This document shows, piece by piece, positions 32,401-43,514 of a stretch of DNA of 64,000 nucleotides (the stretch's first letter is position 1; every line of letters begins with the position of its first letter). The notes below the pieces were generated by a model, which was given only the letters and a program-made list of their open reading frames with translations, was not told the DNA's origin and made no database searches. Source of the DNA: Saussurea involucrata (lineage: Eukaryota; Streptophyta; Magnoliopsida; Asterales; Asteraceae); the NCBI GenBank assembly GCA_033807775.1, contig CM066319.1:138434983-138498982 (forward strand), written 5' to 3'. Position numbers and translations under genes: made by a program.

Positions 32401-33269
32401 AAATGGTCGGAAAATGATGTAGGTATTGTTGGGTGGACGGTGTTCCATGCTAGCATAAAGAGGTGAAGATAGTATGCCTGGATAAGCGAGTAAACCGAAA
32501 TTAAGACGGTTGGTAAGTGACACCGAAAAAGTGGAGCAATAACTAAAGTTATGTCAATGGTAGGTATATGAACTCCTAGCGAGGGTATGATACAGAGGAT
32601 CATGGTGTATGTTATGGTTCAAGTGTGGGAAACCTATTTTGTGCGACTGGTCTAAATCTTGCACCTAATAGTGAGTCGTTCTTTGAAATCATATTTTATG
32701 TTTTCGAGAATAAGTGAAAACATGTGGTCGAATGTAGTGCTCTGGATGAAAGACCATTAGTTAGTCTCAGTTTCGTTGGGGGGAAATGTTTCGAGTGAAC
32801 TTGGCTTCGAATGTTAGATGAATTGGAATATCTTTGTGTGAGCATGGTCGCTCTTTGTTGTGGGGCAAGTGAAGCTTGAATTTATTTCAAAATGGTGGGT
32901 GGATTATTCAGATGTTAAATTGTGAAAGCTTTCTTCTTATAATTATATATCCAAAGAGGGTAATGGTGTATTGGTTGATGTGTGAATAGTTCAACTGAAT
33001 TGGTTAACATTGATATGTGATCAATGTGGTTTCAGGGGAGTGAAGTGCTATTTGTGCTAGTTGTACGTAGTACTTCGGGGAGGCAATTCTTGAAGTGGGT
33101 GTTGTCGGAAAAATAAACTCCTAAATGTGAGTTCAATGTGGTATTCAAGGATGATCTAATATCAATTTGACAAATGGAATGGTTATGGTGGATAGTTGGG
33201 GTTCATGTTGTTATGGCGTTAACTTCAGTGAAATTCCTTCTTTTAGGGGAGTGAAGTTATGTGCGAAAC
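29494..33269 (+). other. internal region of element E without recognisable genes
   Basis: 3.8 kb in which I find no gag, protease, RT or integrase motif in any frame; ORFs are short and domain-free. Near 33225-33255 GTGAAATTCCTTCTTTTAGGGGAGTG resembles (shortened: AAATTCCTTCTTTTAGGGG) the sequence before the polypurine tract of Tekay-type elements, and a similar AGGGGAGTGAAG occurs at about 33034. It is either a large non-coding derivative (LARD-like) or a strongly decayed element. Element D begins at 33270. Confidence 0.45.
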
Positions 33270-33578
33270 TGTTGGGAATAAATTCTAATTGAATAGTAGT
33301 TCAAGGGATTAATTGTAAATTGTTTATGGGCTTAATTAATGTAATGGGCCATGGGCTTGAATTGATTAGGCCTAGATATAAATAGTTTATTATTCCTTAG
33401 AAATCAGGTGAATCGTTTTAATTAGTCATCATTGTTATTCTCTGAAATTGTGTAAACACTCTGAAAGGTTTATTCAATACTATATGGATGACTGTTGGAA
33501 ATCATACTGATTGCTATATTTTTCTATTGATTTCCTGTTGTATGCACTAATCTGGAACTCACAATTGCTAAATTGTTT
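33270..33578 (+). repeat. 5' LTR of element D (3' limit unknown)
   Basis: Bases 33270-33499 match 63771-64000. A TATA box TATAAATA is at 33377-33384. The LTR end cannot be fixed because the 3' copy is cut by the window end; AATCTGGAACTCACA near 33551-33564 could be the terminus. The join to pol sequence lies before 33579. Confidence 0.72.
33377..33384 (+). promoter_or_regulatory. TATA box of element D
   Basis: TATAAATA about 108 bp into the LTR, conserved in the 3' LTR at 63878-63885. Confidence 0.65.
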
Positions 33579-33863
33579 ATGCGCACTCAACTCAAAGACT
33601 ACGGCTTCACCTACTCTCAAGTGCGCATCTACTGCGACTCGAAGAGCGCCATTGCAATATCAAGCAATCCGGTCTAGCACAAGAAGACGAAGCACATAGA
33701 CGTTCGGTACCACTTTATCAAGGATCACGTCGAAAGAGGTACAATCGAACTCTACTTTGTTAATACTGAACATCAGTTAGCAGACCTTTTTACAAAACCC
33801 CTGGACGAAAAACGTTTTAACTATCTTGTGTCTAGGCTTGGGATGCTAAACCTGAAGATTTGA
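33579..33863 (+). pseudogene. element D RNase H C-terminal fragment
   Basis: A 95-codon frame from the ATG at 33579 reads YCDSKSAIAISSNPV, a TAG at 33675-33677, then HKKTKHIDVRYHFIKDH, HQLADLFTKPLDEKRF and SRLGMLNLKI with TGA at 33861. This is the last third of Ty1/copia RNase H. It closely resembles copia b (46591-46881), including YHFI(R/K)DHV and LFTKPLDE, so D and b belong to related lineages. The rest of pol was deleted; the ATG is only an internal Met. Confidence 0.88.
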
Positions 33864-34702
33864 CCAAATCGTGCGCCCGATACAAGTTTCATACACCTAC
33901 GAGAAACTGTCTATTCATCATCTATTGTCTAAACTCCAGATGATCGAGTAAACACTTCATCGCATCTGTATTCTACTTGTATCGTACACACTTTTCTGTT
34001 TAATTCTCTGTATTAATTGGGTAGATTTCGTTTGTTTGCTTTCTTTTCGCGTGTGTTTTCTTTTATGTTCATTTACTGTCGTCTACTTTATTCTTAGATA
34101 TATCTGTGCGTTTCACAATCTTGTTCATGTGTTCAGGGGGAACACATAAGCTTATCAGGTATGTCTGTTCTACTTTTGAGGGGGAGTGTCACATAATTTT
34201 TTTTACTTCTAAAAGTTCTTTTTGTCTGTGGACATTCCTAAGTGTTTCTTGAAAAGCAACACTTGCATGTTCCGAGGGGGAGCAATTTTATTTATGTGCA
34301 AACGTTAAGGGGGAGCGTGTTTTCAAACATTCCTTAAGAGGTTTTGGGTCAGAAATCTCAAATGGGAATAACCAGGATCATATTTTTAATTTCAAAAGAG
34401 TATCCGGAAAGGTATCCGGTTTCTTCCCTATTTTCAACTTTCCGGATTCAAAAACCCCTGAAACTCTCTCGCAAACCCCCACGTTCGGGAATTCTCGGAT
34501 TTCAAACATATTCGATCCATTTCTTCTCAAATCATAGGTATGTGTTCACTAACCGATCTCTATTGTTTTTCGCATACAGAATCATGTTTTTATCCGTCGG
34601 TTCATTCGATTTGAGGATCGAAAGGGGTTTTCGAACCCCGACTGAGTGTCGATTCAAATTCGGCCTAAAACACCATTGTTTAGGCCTGTTTCTTGGTATA
34701 AT
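33864..34702 (+). other. element D post-pol region with multiple polypurine tracts
   Basis: Non-coding. GGGGGA tracts occur at about 34135-34142, 34178-34186 (GAGGGGGAG), 34274-34282 (GAGGGGGAG) and 34307-34315 (AAGGGGGAG). Such repeated tracts downstream of pol are a published Sirevirus signature. Three CCGG words between 34395 and 34450 start the array that continues at 41155 beyond TR-GAG2. A plus-strand ORF at 34344-34826 has no domain and runs into the insert. Confidence 0.75.
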
Positions 34703-35948
34703 TGATAAGCGGGTTTACACCCCCCCCCCCCTAAATCTACCGCAAGTGTACGGGTCGAATCAAGTAATAGTACTTATAAAGTACGAGTATCGAACCAAAG
34801 GAACCAGGTGTCAAGTACCACAATAACTGTATAGATTATTAACTAGACTAATGCAAATTGGTTTGGTTTGTTGTGTATTACAATACGAATTAAAACTTAA
34901 TTAATTCAGATAGGAGAAAGAGTTGGAGGGTTGGATTCCTCAGGTAAACAATCACTTAACTCACAGATTTGACACGATTGACATAACTTCACGATGACAA
35001 GCATAATCACATTCCATCACTATACTCTATCAAGCTATAGTAAATATCATTCAACACTTTGTATCATCATTCGATCTTACCAAAAGTAATTGAACAATCA
35101 GTAATTAAAAGCCACAAGGAATGGATTATTATATCACTATCTCAAATTGAACCAAGACATGAAAGATTTATCAAGCCTAAAAACTTTTCTCAAAGATTAA
35201 AGATTCATAAAATCAAATAACAGTTGATCGGACTATTACAAGCATTAAGAACAATCTTACATGTGCCATCCATCTATATCATATCAATCATACCTACTGT
35301 AAATCTAAACGATTATCCAACCAAGATTCAAACCAACCCCCCAAAATGAACGGATTAGTTCATATTGGGGGTTTCAAAACTCTGAAATGTAAAGATAGAA
35401 ATGAAAGTAAACATGTTTTGTACTAAGAAATGAAATCTAAGAACTCCCTGAAAAAGCCTAAGCTGCCGATGAACGTACTCGATTCTCCCTTCGATCCTTG
35501 TTAATGGATGTTTCTCGCCTTCTATTCGCCTTCAAAATTCGTTCCTTAGCTCCCAAAATCGCCCAGAAAGAGTCCTAAGCCGTGATAGATTGATAACCCT
35601 AAAAAAAATGAGAAAATAGGGCTTTAAAACGTAACTGACAGCGTGGCGCTAGTTCTGGCGCTACTTGGGTCGCGCCATAAGTCGCGCCATCTTCTGGACA
35701 TCAAAGGTTTCAAAGACCCGCGCGCACCACGGTGCTAGCTGGCTCGCGCCAAAGGTCGCGCCAGCTTCTGATTCGCACCGGACTGTTGTAAACTTGCTCC
35801 GATTGATCCAAAACTCTTCCATCATCGGTCATTTATGAAAAACCTATACTTTCTCATTAAAACCATTAAATTCTACTATTTTACTTGGGAACTTACAACA
35901 AACAGACCGATTTCGGGATCAAAATAATGTCGTAAAACGACATTATCA
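34703..35948 (-). repeat. 3' LTR of TR-GAG2
   Basis: TGATAAGCGGG to GACATTATCA on the plus strand. A run of 13 C follows the first 17 bases (6 in the other LTR). A cluster of GCGCCA/TGGCGC words at about 35640-35775 forms short palindromes. The terminal hairpin has arms TAATGTCGT/ACGACATTA ending at 35945. ORFs inside are antisense and unconvincing. Confidence 0.92.
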
Positions 35949-35964
35949 ACAACCCCAAACCGAG
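35949..35964 (-). other. polypurine tract of TR-GAG2
   Basis: The minus strand reads CTCGGTTTGGGGTTGT directly before the LTR start TGATAATG. It is near identical to the tract of TR-GAG1. Confidence 0.75.
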
Positions 35965-36431
35965 CGTTGCTTGTCCCCAAGAAAAACAGCGACACAAATA
36001 AGTATTCAACTACTAACCAAACAATCGCAATTTCGACTTATCGAGAATATCATTAGTGATCTCTAGTCAACTCAACAATCACACCGATTTACTTGTGAGA
36101 TGGACACCACCCAGCAGACCTAGATATGGGTACAAGAATTCACAAAGCATGCATGAACAACATTTAAACAAGAACGCACAGTTGTATACAAATGGATCTC
36201 AGAAGGAATCCACTGTCAAGACTAGGACATAGAAATGTTGCTTCACCACTCTTTTAGAAACTCACCATGTTGAACTTAGATCTTTGAATGGGCCATGGTT
36301 GCTGCTTTCGGATGGAGGTCAATGGCTTTACAATCCTCAGAAGGAGGTTTGCTGATAATTGGGTGACCCTCCCGTTTTCTTTCGCTCATACTTTTCAACT
36401 CTTTATTTGAACTCCCTGAACTGACCCCTCA

Positions 36432-36477
<46 letters not shown>

Positions 36478-37095
36478 CAAACCCTTTTATGACTGATTGA
36501 CTGGGTTTGCGGGTTTTTTTTAAGGGGGTACAACGGTTTTCTTTTAGGTACTTGGAGTTATGAACAGTAGTGGGATTAGCAGCAACCAAAAACTTGATGA
36601 TTTCACACATGGTTTGTTCACAAAGATAGGAGAAAGATTCACTCCTATTCCTATGAATGTCTTTGATAACGGATGCAAGTTATAGCGAGATCAACTACAA
36701 CAATGACCAAAAGACTAAATGAGAAGTGTATCGAGTAGTGTGTAGTCTCTCAGAATCGAAATTAGCAGATGTATGGCTCAACAACTCACGGGTGGTCTCC
36801 ACTAATGTCTCTGTGTGTGCATTCACCTAGATCCAACCTCGTGATATATTATCCTTTTTAACTCCTCCCCCCAAAATTAGTGTCTTCGAACTCTCACACT
36901 AAATCATGCTAAACTGGTCGCCCATTCCTCACTATAAACAGGGTGATTGTTCAATCCACTGAGATCAACAAATGATAGACACGACAAACCACCCTAAACC
37001 AGACACACACATTGTCCTCAATGGAACCAATTAACAGCACACAAGATAAACACGAGAATTACGAAGCGGTACAGATAAAAATAATTACACCACCC
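35965..37095. other. non-coding internal region of TR-GAG2
   Basis: No pol similarity. It contains a TA dinucleotide microsatellite of about 20 repeats at 36436-36475. The ORF at 36395-36610 simply crosses that microsatellite. Confidence 0.65.
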
Positions 37096-37197
37096 CAAAC
37101 CTAATCTCTAGATTAGGTTTGTTTTCTCACAAGGAATCGTACAACGATAAAGTTCAAGTGAAAACAGGGACCCCAAACCTTGGTGAAACCGAGGTTT
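37096..37197 (-). repeat. two hairpins carrying polypurine-tract copies (TR-GAG2)
   Basis: Arms CAAACCTAATC/GATTAGGTTTG (37096-37106, 37111-37121) and AAACCTTGGT/ACCGAGGTTT (37175-37184, 37188-37197, one G-T pair). On the minus strand each ends in GGTTTGGGG. Homologous in position and pattern to 3015-3153 of TR-GAG1, with different but still paired inner bases. Confidence 0.85.
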
Positions 37198-37422
37198 AGG
37201 AGGAGGTGTTGTGTAGATACCTTTCAGGATGCATGCGCGAACCACTGTTCACTCGTTTTTTCCCTTTCTTCTGCTGCCTTGCTCTTGTTCATAACAGGAT
37301 TGCTTCCAGAGATCAAAAACTAAACACAAACACACAAAACAACAAACAAAAGCAAAAACACACAATATAAGAAATTGCTAAAATAAAAAAAATAAAAAAA
37401 AATTAACCCTATGGTGGGTTGC

Positions 37423-37466
37423 CTCCCACCCAGCGCCTTGGTTTCGGTCGTGGCTCGACCTTCCGT
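37423..37466 (-). other. conserved block downstream of protease (TR-GAG2)
   Basis: Counterpart of 3659-3702 in TR-GAG1, with only a few differences over about 44 bases, located after the protease stop in both. Confidence 0.6.
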
Positions 37467-37470
37467 CTGA

Positions 37471-39662
37471 TCATTCCTTAGGCTTTTCATGATTGCCCGG
37501 CTCCTCTTCAACTTGACCTCGTACGTTCTCGAACATTTAAACACCGCTTTCTCACCGCCAACCCTCAGGGTCATTTCGCCTTCTTCCATGTCGATCAACG
37601 CTCTACTCGTGGCCAGGAAGGATCTTCCCAATATCAGCAGGACCTCTATATCTTCATCAATATCCAGCACCACGAAGTCCACCGGAAAGTAGAACTTGCC
37701 AACCTTGATGAGCACATCTTCTACCACTCCATATGGGTACACTATAGATCTATCCGCGAGCTTAAGGGTCATGTATGTTGGCTTCACCTCTCCCAAGCCA
37801 AGTTTCCTGAAAACAGATAATGGCATCAAGTTAATACTTGCTCCTAAATCACATAACACTTTATCAAAATTAAGATTCCCCATTTGAATAGGGATTGAAA
37901 ACTCCCTGGATCCTTAAGCTTCGGGGGAAGCTTTTTTTGAATGATCGCACTGCACTCTTCAGTAAGTGCAATGGTAGCTTGGTGTTCGACTGCCCTCTTC
38001 TTGGATAAGATCTCCTTCATGAACTTGAGATATGTCGGCAATTGGGCTAGTGTCTCTACGAAGGTAATGTTAATGTGTGGCTTCTTGAAGATGTCAAGGA
38101 ACTTCTTGAATTATTCCTCATCTTTATGTGCCTTTGCTCGACTCGGAAATGGTAGCGGTGGCACATACGGGTTGACTGGTGGTTGCTTCTTCTTCTTTTC
38201 TCCATCCTCTTGGTTTTCCTTCGTCATACCTTCTTCACCGGATTCCTTCCCATCCACTTCTATGATCTCGACATCTTGCATTTTTAGCTCGGTTTCCTTT
38301 GATGACATTTCTCGTGTAGGCTTATTGATCAGCTCCTTGCCACTTCTCAGATAAATAGCCTTGCACTCCTCTCTTGGTATTCGTTTAGTCTTACCAAGGA
38401 ATTGACCTTGAGTCCGTGATTATAGTGCTTCAGCTATTTGTCCGACTTGTCTTTCTAACATCTTGATTGAGGCGGTATTCTGGTCAGTTGTCGCCTTCAC
38501 ATTACCCACTGTACTTGCCAACCCTTCAACCGCACCTTCCATCTTTGACATGAATTTCATCATCAGGTCTTCTAACCCCGGCTTCTTTTCTGAAGATTGC
38601 CCCTCATCATATTTCCTCTGATTATACCCTAGGGGACGATAAACATTCTGAATATTCGGTTGAATAGTAGCTCCTCTCAATTGATTAGTCAACGCATTAA
38701 ATCGTGCCTTTATAGCCTTTAACTCTTCTGTTTCCTGCGCGCTTGCGACTTTTCTAAGAGCGGATCTTGGAGTGGAATAGCTATGTTCTGCCAAATTCTC
38801 TATCAACTCGACCGCTTCCTCATAGGACTTGTTCATTAAGGCTCCACCTGCAGCAGCTGTGAGGTCATTCTTAAACTGAGGATTTAATCCCACATAGAAT
38901 GTTTGGATAATCATCCACTCTTGTAACCCATGATGTGGACACTTCTTGAGATTCGCTTTGTATCTTTCCCATGCCTCGTACAAAGACTCTTGACCCCATT
39001 GCGAGAAATGCGTGATGTCGGATAACAGTTAGGCTCTTCGCCCCGGTGGAAAGAACTTGTTGAGAAAAGCTGTAACCATATCGTTCCAAGTTCGAATTGA
39101 CCCCGGTGGTATATTCTCTTCCCAAGTAGTGGCTCGATCCCTCAATGAGAACGGAAACAACCGTATCTTGATCGAATCTTGGTCAGCCCCATTCACTTTG
39201 AAAGTATTGCATATCTTTTCAAATGCGCGCAAGTGTGCATGGGGATCTTCAGTTGGTGCACCTCCAAACATGTTCGATTGCACCAATTAGATGGTACCAA
39301 GCTTGATTGACATTGTGATTGACGTTGTGATGGATCCCATGATTGGCGTTGTGATTGAGATTTTGATTGATCCCATTGTTGACATTGTTATTGACGCCAT
39401 GATTCGCATTGTTGTTGTTGTCAACACCGTGGTTGACATTGGTATTGAGACCATGATTGGCGTTATTGTGGTTCTGATTGTTCGCGTTTATATTTGGTAT
39501 TGGTTGACTATTACCCATGGGCATCCCCTCTTCCCAATCATCGCCCACATGGTTGTTGACGTCATCCATTCTGTTTCGTGCTTGTCGTCTCAGGTCTCTG
39601 GCAGTTCGTTCTATCTCCGGGTCAATCGGTACTAATTCCCGAAATAGTCTCCTTCTTGGCAT
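37471..39662 (-). pseudogene. TR-GAG2 gag-protease frame, several breaks
   Basis: ATG at 39662 (MPRRRLFRELVPIDPEIERT). An Asn-rich repeat region follows, then a stop and frameshift near 39290, then gag core APTEDPHAHLRAFEKICNTF. A TAA at 39029-39031 lies between FFPPGRRA and LLSDITHFSQW, exactly where TR-GAG1 has its TAA. Gag continues EAWERYKANLKKCPHHGLQ to the stop at 38420. The linker runs to about 38105 and protease shows CDLGASINLMP near 37850 and ILGRSFLATSRALI. Frameshifts occur near 37890 and at about 37539 (a lost A). The end equals TR-GAG1: a TGA at 37471. Other stops differ between the elements, so they arose independently. Confidence 0.84.
39300..39480 (-). repeat. Asn/His/Gly-rich coding repeat in TR-GAG2 gag
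   Basis: Degenerate short repeats of NANHGVN-type units near the gag N-terminus, built on AAT/AAC-rich DNA with CAATGTC and CATGATT words. Absent from TR-GAG1. The plus-strand ORF opposite (39291-39635, rich in Ile, Val and Asp) is its antisense shadow. Confidence 0.75.
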
Positions 39663-39806
39663 AAACCAAGAGGTAACCTGAAACAGAGAATATAGAATCT
39701 CAAAACCCAAAAATATATGAACTTTCAACGCATATTATAATAAAATAAAAACAGGGTGTCTAATGTAATAACTTCTACAGCTGGTAGTGATATTCACACA
39801 AAACAG

Positions 39807-39826
39807 GTTCCCCGGCAACGGCGCCA
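39807..39826 (-). other. primer binding site of TR-GAG2 (tRNA-Asp type)
   Basis: Minus strand TGGCGCCGTTGCCGGGGAAC, same as TR-GAG1, six bases inside the 5' LTR. Confidence 0.88.
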
Positions 39827-39832
39827 AAAACT

Positions 39833-41070
39833 TGATAAGCGGGTTTACACCCCCCTAAATCTACCACAAGTGTACGGGTCGAATCAAGTAATAGTACTAA
39901 TAAAGTACGAGTATCGAACCAAAGGAACCAGGTGTCAAGTACCACAATAACTGTATAGATTATTAACTAGACTAATGCAAATTGGTTTGGTTTGTTGTGT
40001 ATTACAATACGAATTAAAACTTAATTAATTCAGATAGGAGAAAGAGTTGGAGGGTTGGATTCCTCATGTAAACAATCACTTAACTCACAGATTTGACACG
40101 ATTGACATAACTTCACGATGACAGGCATAATCACATTCCATCACTATACTTTATCAAGCTATAGTAAATATCATTCAACACTTTGTATCATCATTCGATC
40201 TTAACAAAAGTAATTGAACAATCAGTAATTAAAAGCCACAATGAATGGATTATTATATCACTATCTCAAATTCAACCAAGACATGAAAGATTTATCAAAC
40301 CTAAAAACTTTTCTCAAAGATTAAAGATTCATAAAATCAAATAACAGTTGATCGGACTATTACAAGCATTAAGAACAATCTTAAATGTGCCATCCATCTA
40401 TATCATATCAATCATACCTACTGTAAAGCAAAGCGATTATCCAACCATGATTCAAACCAACCCCCCAACATGAACGGATTAGTTCATATTGGGGGTTTCA
40501 AAACTCTGAAATGTAAAGATAGAAATGAAAGTAGACATGTTTTGTACTAAGAAATGAAATCTAAGAACTCCCTGAAAAAGCCTAAGCCGCCGATGAACGT
40601 ACTTGGTTCTCCCTTCGATCCTTGTTAATGGATTTTTCTCGCCTTCTATTCGCCTTCAAAATTCGTTCCTTAGCTCCCAAAATCGCCCAGAAAGAGTCCC
40701 AAGCCATGATAGATTGATAACCCTAAAAAATGAGAAAATAGCGCTTTAAAACGTAACTGACAGTGTGGCGCTAGTTCTGGCGCTACTTGGGTAGCGCCAT
40801 AAGTCGCGCCATCTTCTGGACATCAAAGGTTTCAAAGACCCGCGCGCACCACGGCGCTAGCTGGCTCGCGCCAAAGGTCGCGCCAGCTTCTGATTCACAC
40901 CGGACTGTTGTAAACTTGCTCCGATTGATCCAAAACTCTTCCATCATCGGTCATTTATGAAAAACCTGTACTTTCTCATTAAAACCATTAAATTCTACTA
41001 TTTTACTTGGGAACTTACAACAAACAGACCGATTTTGGGATCAAAATAATGTCGTCAAACGACATTATCA
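39833..41070 (-). repeat. 5' LTR of TR-GAG2
   Basis: Matches 34703-35948 with scattered substitutions and a shorter C run, and is followed by TSD ATAAT. The terminal hairpin TAATGTCGT/ACGACATTA is at 41047-41067. The GCGCCA palindromic cluster is at about 40765-40885. Confidence 0.92.
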
Positions 41071-41154
41071 ATAATGTTGCATATTCTATCGATTAGTCGC
41101 ACCTACAATGATTAGATTTGGGTTGTGAACTCATTTTGGCAACTTTCAGATTTG

Positions 41155-41630
41155 ACCGGATGACGTCCAGATAGTTTCAAACTATCCGGACACATTCATG
41201 TTTAACCGAAAACCATCAAATGATTTAGATATTTTAACCGGTAAATATCTCATCCGGAAAGCCACCTCATCCGGAAAGCCATCTCACCCGGACACCATGT
41301 CACCCGGTAACCAATGTTGTCCGGAAACCTTATGGTTTCCGGTAAGTTCAACTATCCGGGTTGTTCATGTTTGTCCGGTACCCATTATCATCCGGTAACC
41401 CAAGTTGTCCGGAAACCTCTTGGTTTCCGGTAAGTTCATCTATCTGGGTGGTTTTGAGTGTCTGGTACCTTTAATGTCCGGTAACTCCTTTCTGTCCGGA
41501 TAACTCCATTCTGTCCGGATAACCCATTTTGTCCGGATAACTTCAGCTTGTCCGGATAACTCATTCTATCCGGATACTTCAGTTTGTCCAGTAACTTTGT
41601 GTTTCCTGGATGATTTTTGTCCGGAAACAC
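41155..41630 (+). repeat. CCGG-rich degenerate repeat array in element D
   Basis: About 21 CCGG words in 470 bp, mostly within TGTCCGGATAACT, CATCCGGAAAGCC or TTTCCGGTAAG-type units spaced roughly 18-30 bp. Chance would give about two. TTTCCGG/CCGGAAA words on the two strands allow short stems. It lies between the RNase H and third ORF parts of D. CGG-containing palindromes are described for Sirevirus non-coding regions; whether this is the same feature is inference. Confidence 0.88.
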
Positions 41631-41762
41631 TGCCTACAGTCATGTGCCCTATTCCTCACTGCAAGTCCTCAATCTACTCCAGATTGAGCCATTGTTCGCA
41701 CAGTTACGCAACAATAAAATTTGATCGCGCCAAGACTCTAACACCATCTCTAACAGGTACTA

Positions 41763-42292
41763 ATGGCGGATCAACAGCAATCCCAAGACAACATTCCTCC
41801 TCAAGAGGAGTTTATTGACGAAGAAGACGACAATGCCTTGGTTCCAGTAGATCATGGAATCGAAATCGCGGCGAACAATCACCACCTAGACGCTGCCAAG
41901 TTTCGACCACAACATCGTGTGGTCGTGGACATCCTTCTAGGACATCCACTTCGAGAGGCACTCACCGCTACCACTGACGTCCATGTCCTTTACGTATACC
42001 AAGTTTGGCGTACTGCTCAAGTCGTCACGACGATCAACTCTCAGACCATCACGGCGTTGCTCGATCAACATCCATTCACGCTAACACTAGATTCTTTCAG
42101 ACGTCTTCTATCATTGCCTGAAGCCACTGCCGGTGACCATGCTGCCTACGACCCCGCGGTCGACGACAACACCCTCTGCGCCGACATCCGTGCTCTCGGC
42201 TACAATCACGCACTCAACCGTCCATCCACCTTCAATTGGAAATACTTGGCACCCATCTGGTACACCCTGTTCACGATTCTGAACAGGTGTCT
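41763..42292 (+). pseudogene. element D third ORF, part 1
   Basis: ATG at 41763 starts an uninterrupted frame (MADQQQSQDNIPPQEEFIDE) of 176 codons up to the copia b insertion at 42293. It contains HPLREALTATTDVHVLYVYQ, then VWRTAQ, FRRLLSLPEA and WYTLFTILNRCL. This pattern occurs in large ORFs downstream of pol in copia elements of several eudicots. The function is unknown; its position matches the env-like ORF of Sireviruses, but I see no signal peptide or membrane segment. The frame continues exactly at 52777. Confidence 0.78.
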
Positions 42293-43257
42293 TGTTGGTC
42301 CCGAAAGGGTTATACAAGTTTGTAGAAGGGGGGGGGGGGTTGAATACAAACACACAATTTTTACTTTCTAAATTGTTTATTGATATTTATCAAACAATTT
42401 ACAACTTGTTGCGGAACAAGATTAAGGATTAAGCCTAATCTAAACAAGTTAAGAGAACACTAAGATTTTCTTGCACTAGAAAATAAGTAAGAAAGAAGAT
42501 AAGAATATTATGAATAATATTCTAACACAAAGTAGTAGAGAAAAGAGAATGGCCGAGCACTTCATTTCTGAAGTAGGGTTCTTCTTATATACTGCATGCA
42601 TTTAATGCACAGCAGTACAACTTTACACGTGGCAGCAGCTGATTGGTTGCATGTTTTGACCTTGGTAGACAACCTAGTAGCCGCATGATGAACAGTGTAG
42701 AATCAGAGTTGGTTGTACAATTCTGGACAAAAGGGATGTCCGTTCTGACAGATCGTACGGAGACGTGCAAGGAGATAAGACAAAAGTAGCTTGTAGAGGA
42801 AACTTCATGATCAGCGATTACTGTACAGTACTTTATCAGCGAGTGACAAAGCTCAGCGATCGCTGAAGTCTTCTACTTGAAACTTCACGTTGAGTGGACA
42901 GGTCTTGGCTTCGCTGATATCCGCATCAGTTCATTAGTAGACTTGTCGCTGGTTCTTTGGCTTGATCTTCGACTTCAGCGTAGAACATTTGTTGACGTGA
43001 AACTTGTCTTCAGGGATCATAAGTAAACAACTAAAACTTATCAGCGATCGTTAGTAAGACTGAATAGGCTCAGGGCTTGCTGATGAACAGTTTCGCTGAA
43101 TGTGTAATTTAACGAGCATGAGTTTCATATCAGCGGTACTGTAGAGACATAGTACTTATCAGCGATAGTGAAACTCTAATACATATTGTCTACTTACAAT
43201 TTTTACTAAGTGTTTCTTAAAGAGTCATTATCAAATCACTGAGTGTTTGGATCAACA
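42293..43257 (-). repeat. 3' LTR of copia b (full length)
   Basis: TGTTGGTCCCGAAAGG to TTTGGATCAACA on the plus strand. A run of about 13 G lies near 42328. The minus-strand TATA box is CTTATATA on the plus strand at 42584-42591. TCAGCGA/TCGCTGA words recur about ten times between 42800 and 43165. Confidence 0.92.
42584..42591 (-). promoter_or_regulatory. TATA box of copia b
   Basis: TATATAAG on the minus strand in the 3' LTR. This segment is deleted from the 5' LTR, so the upstream LTR has no such box. Confidence 0.6.
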
Positions 43258-43270
43258 ATCTCCCCCTATT
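43258..43270 (-). other. polypurine tract of copia b
   Basis: The minus strand reads ATAGGGGGAGAT directly before the LTR start TGTTGATCC. Only one tract is seen here, unlike element D. Confidence 0.82.
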
Positions 43271-43514
43271 TGATTATGACATAGCAATGAAGGAAAATTG
43301 CTAAGTATGAAAACATAAGGATAAAAAGAACTCAAAAAATATTTGTCCCTTTTACTGTTTTCTGGGATCTTTTTAAGTACTGATGGAGTAAAGTACATTC
43401 GCTGAAATTTTTCTTTAAACTTCGTATAACTTTCAGAGGGAAGTAGAAAAATTACAAGTACAACAAAAGATACAAGCTGATAAAGATAGAAGAATTACAA
43501 GGAAATCCTATCAG

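Larger units (their letters stand above)
34703..41070 (-). mobile_element. TR-GAG2: second gag-protease-only Athila-like element
   Basis: Minus-strand element with LTRs 34703-35948 (1246 bp) and 39833-41070 (1238 bp), TSD ATAAT (34698-34702, 41071-41075), tRNA-Asp PBS and polypurine tract. Coding content is only a broken gag-protease frame (37471-39662). Gag and protease are clearly homologous to TR-GAG1, but the LTR bodies differ, so the two are related families rather than copies. It is inserted between the polypurine-tract region and the third ORF of element D. Confidence 0.92.

Noticed and set aside
34344..34826. 160-codon plus-strand ORF before TR-GAG2
   Set aside because: It runs from D non-coding sequence into the inserted LTR and has no recognisable domain.
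39291..39635. Plus-strand ORF rich in Ile, Val and Asp
   Set aside because: It is the antisense of the Asn-rich coding repeat in TR-GAG2 gag.
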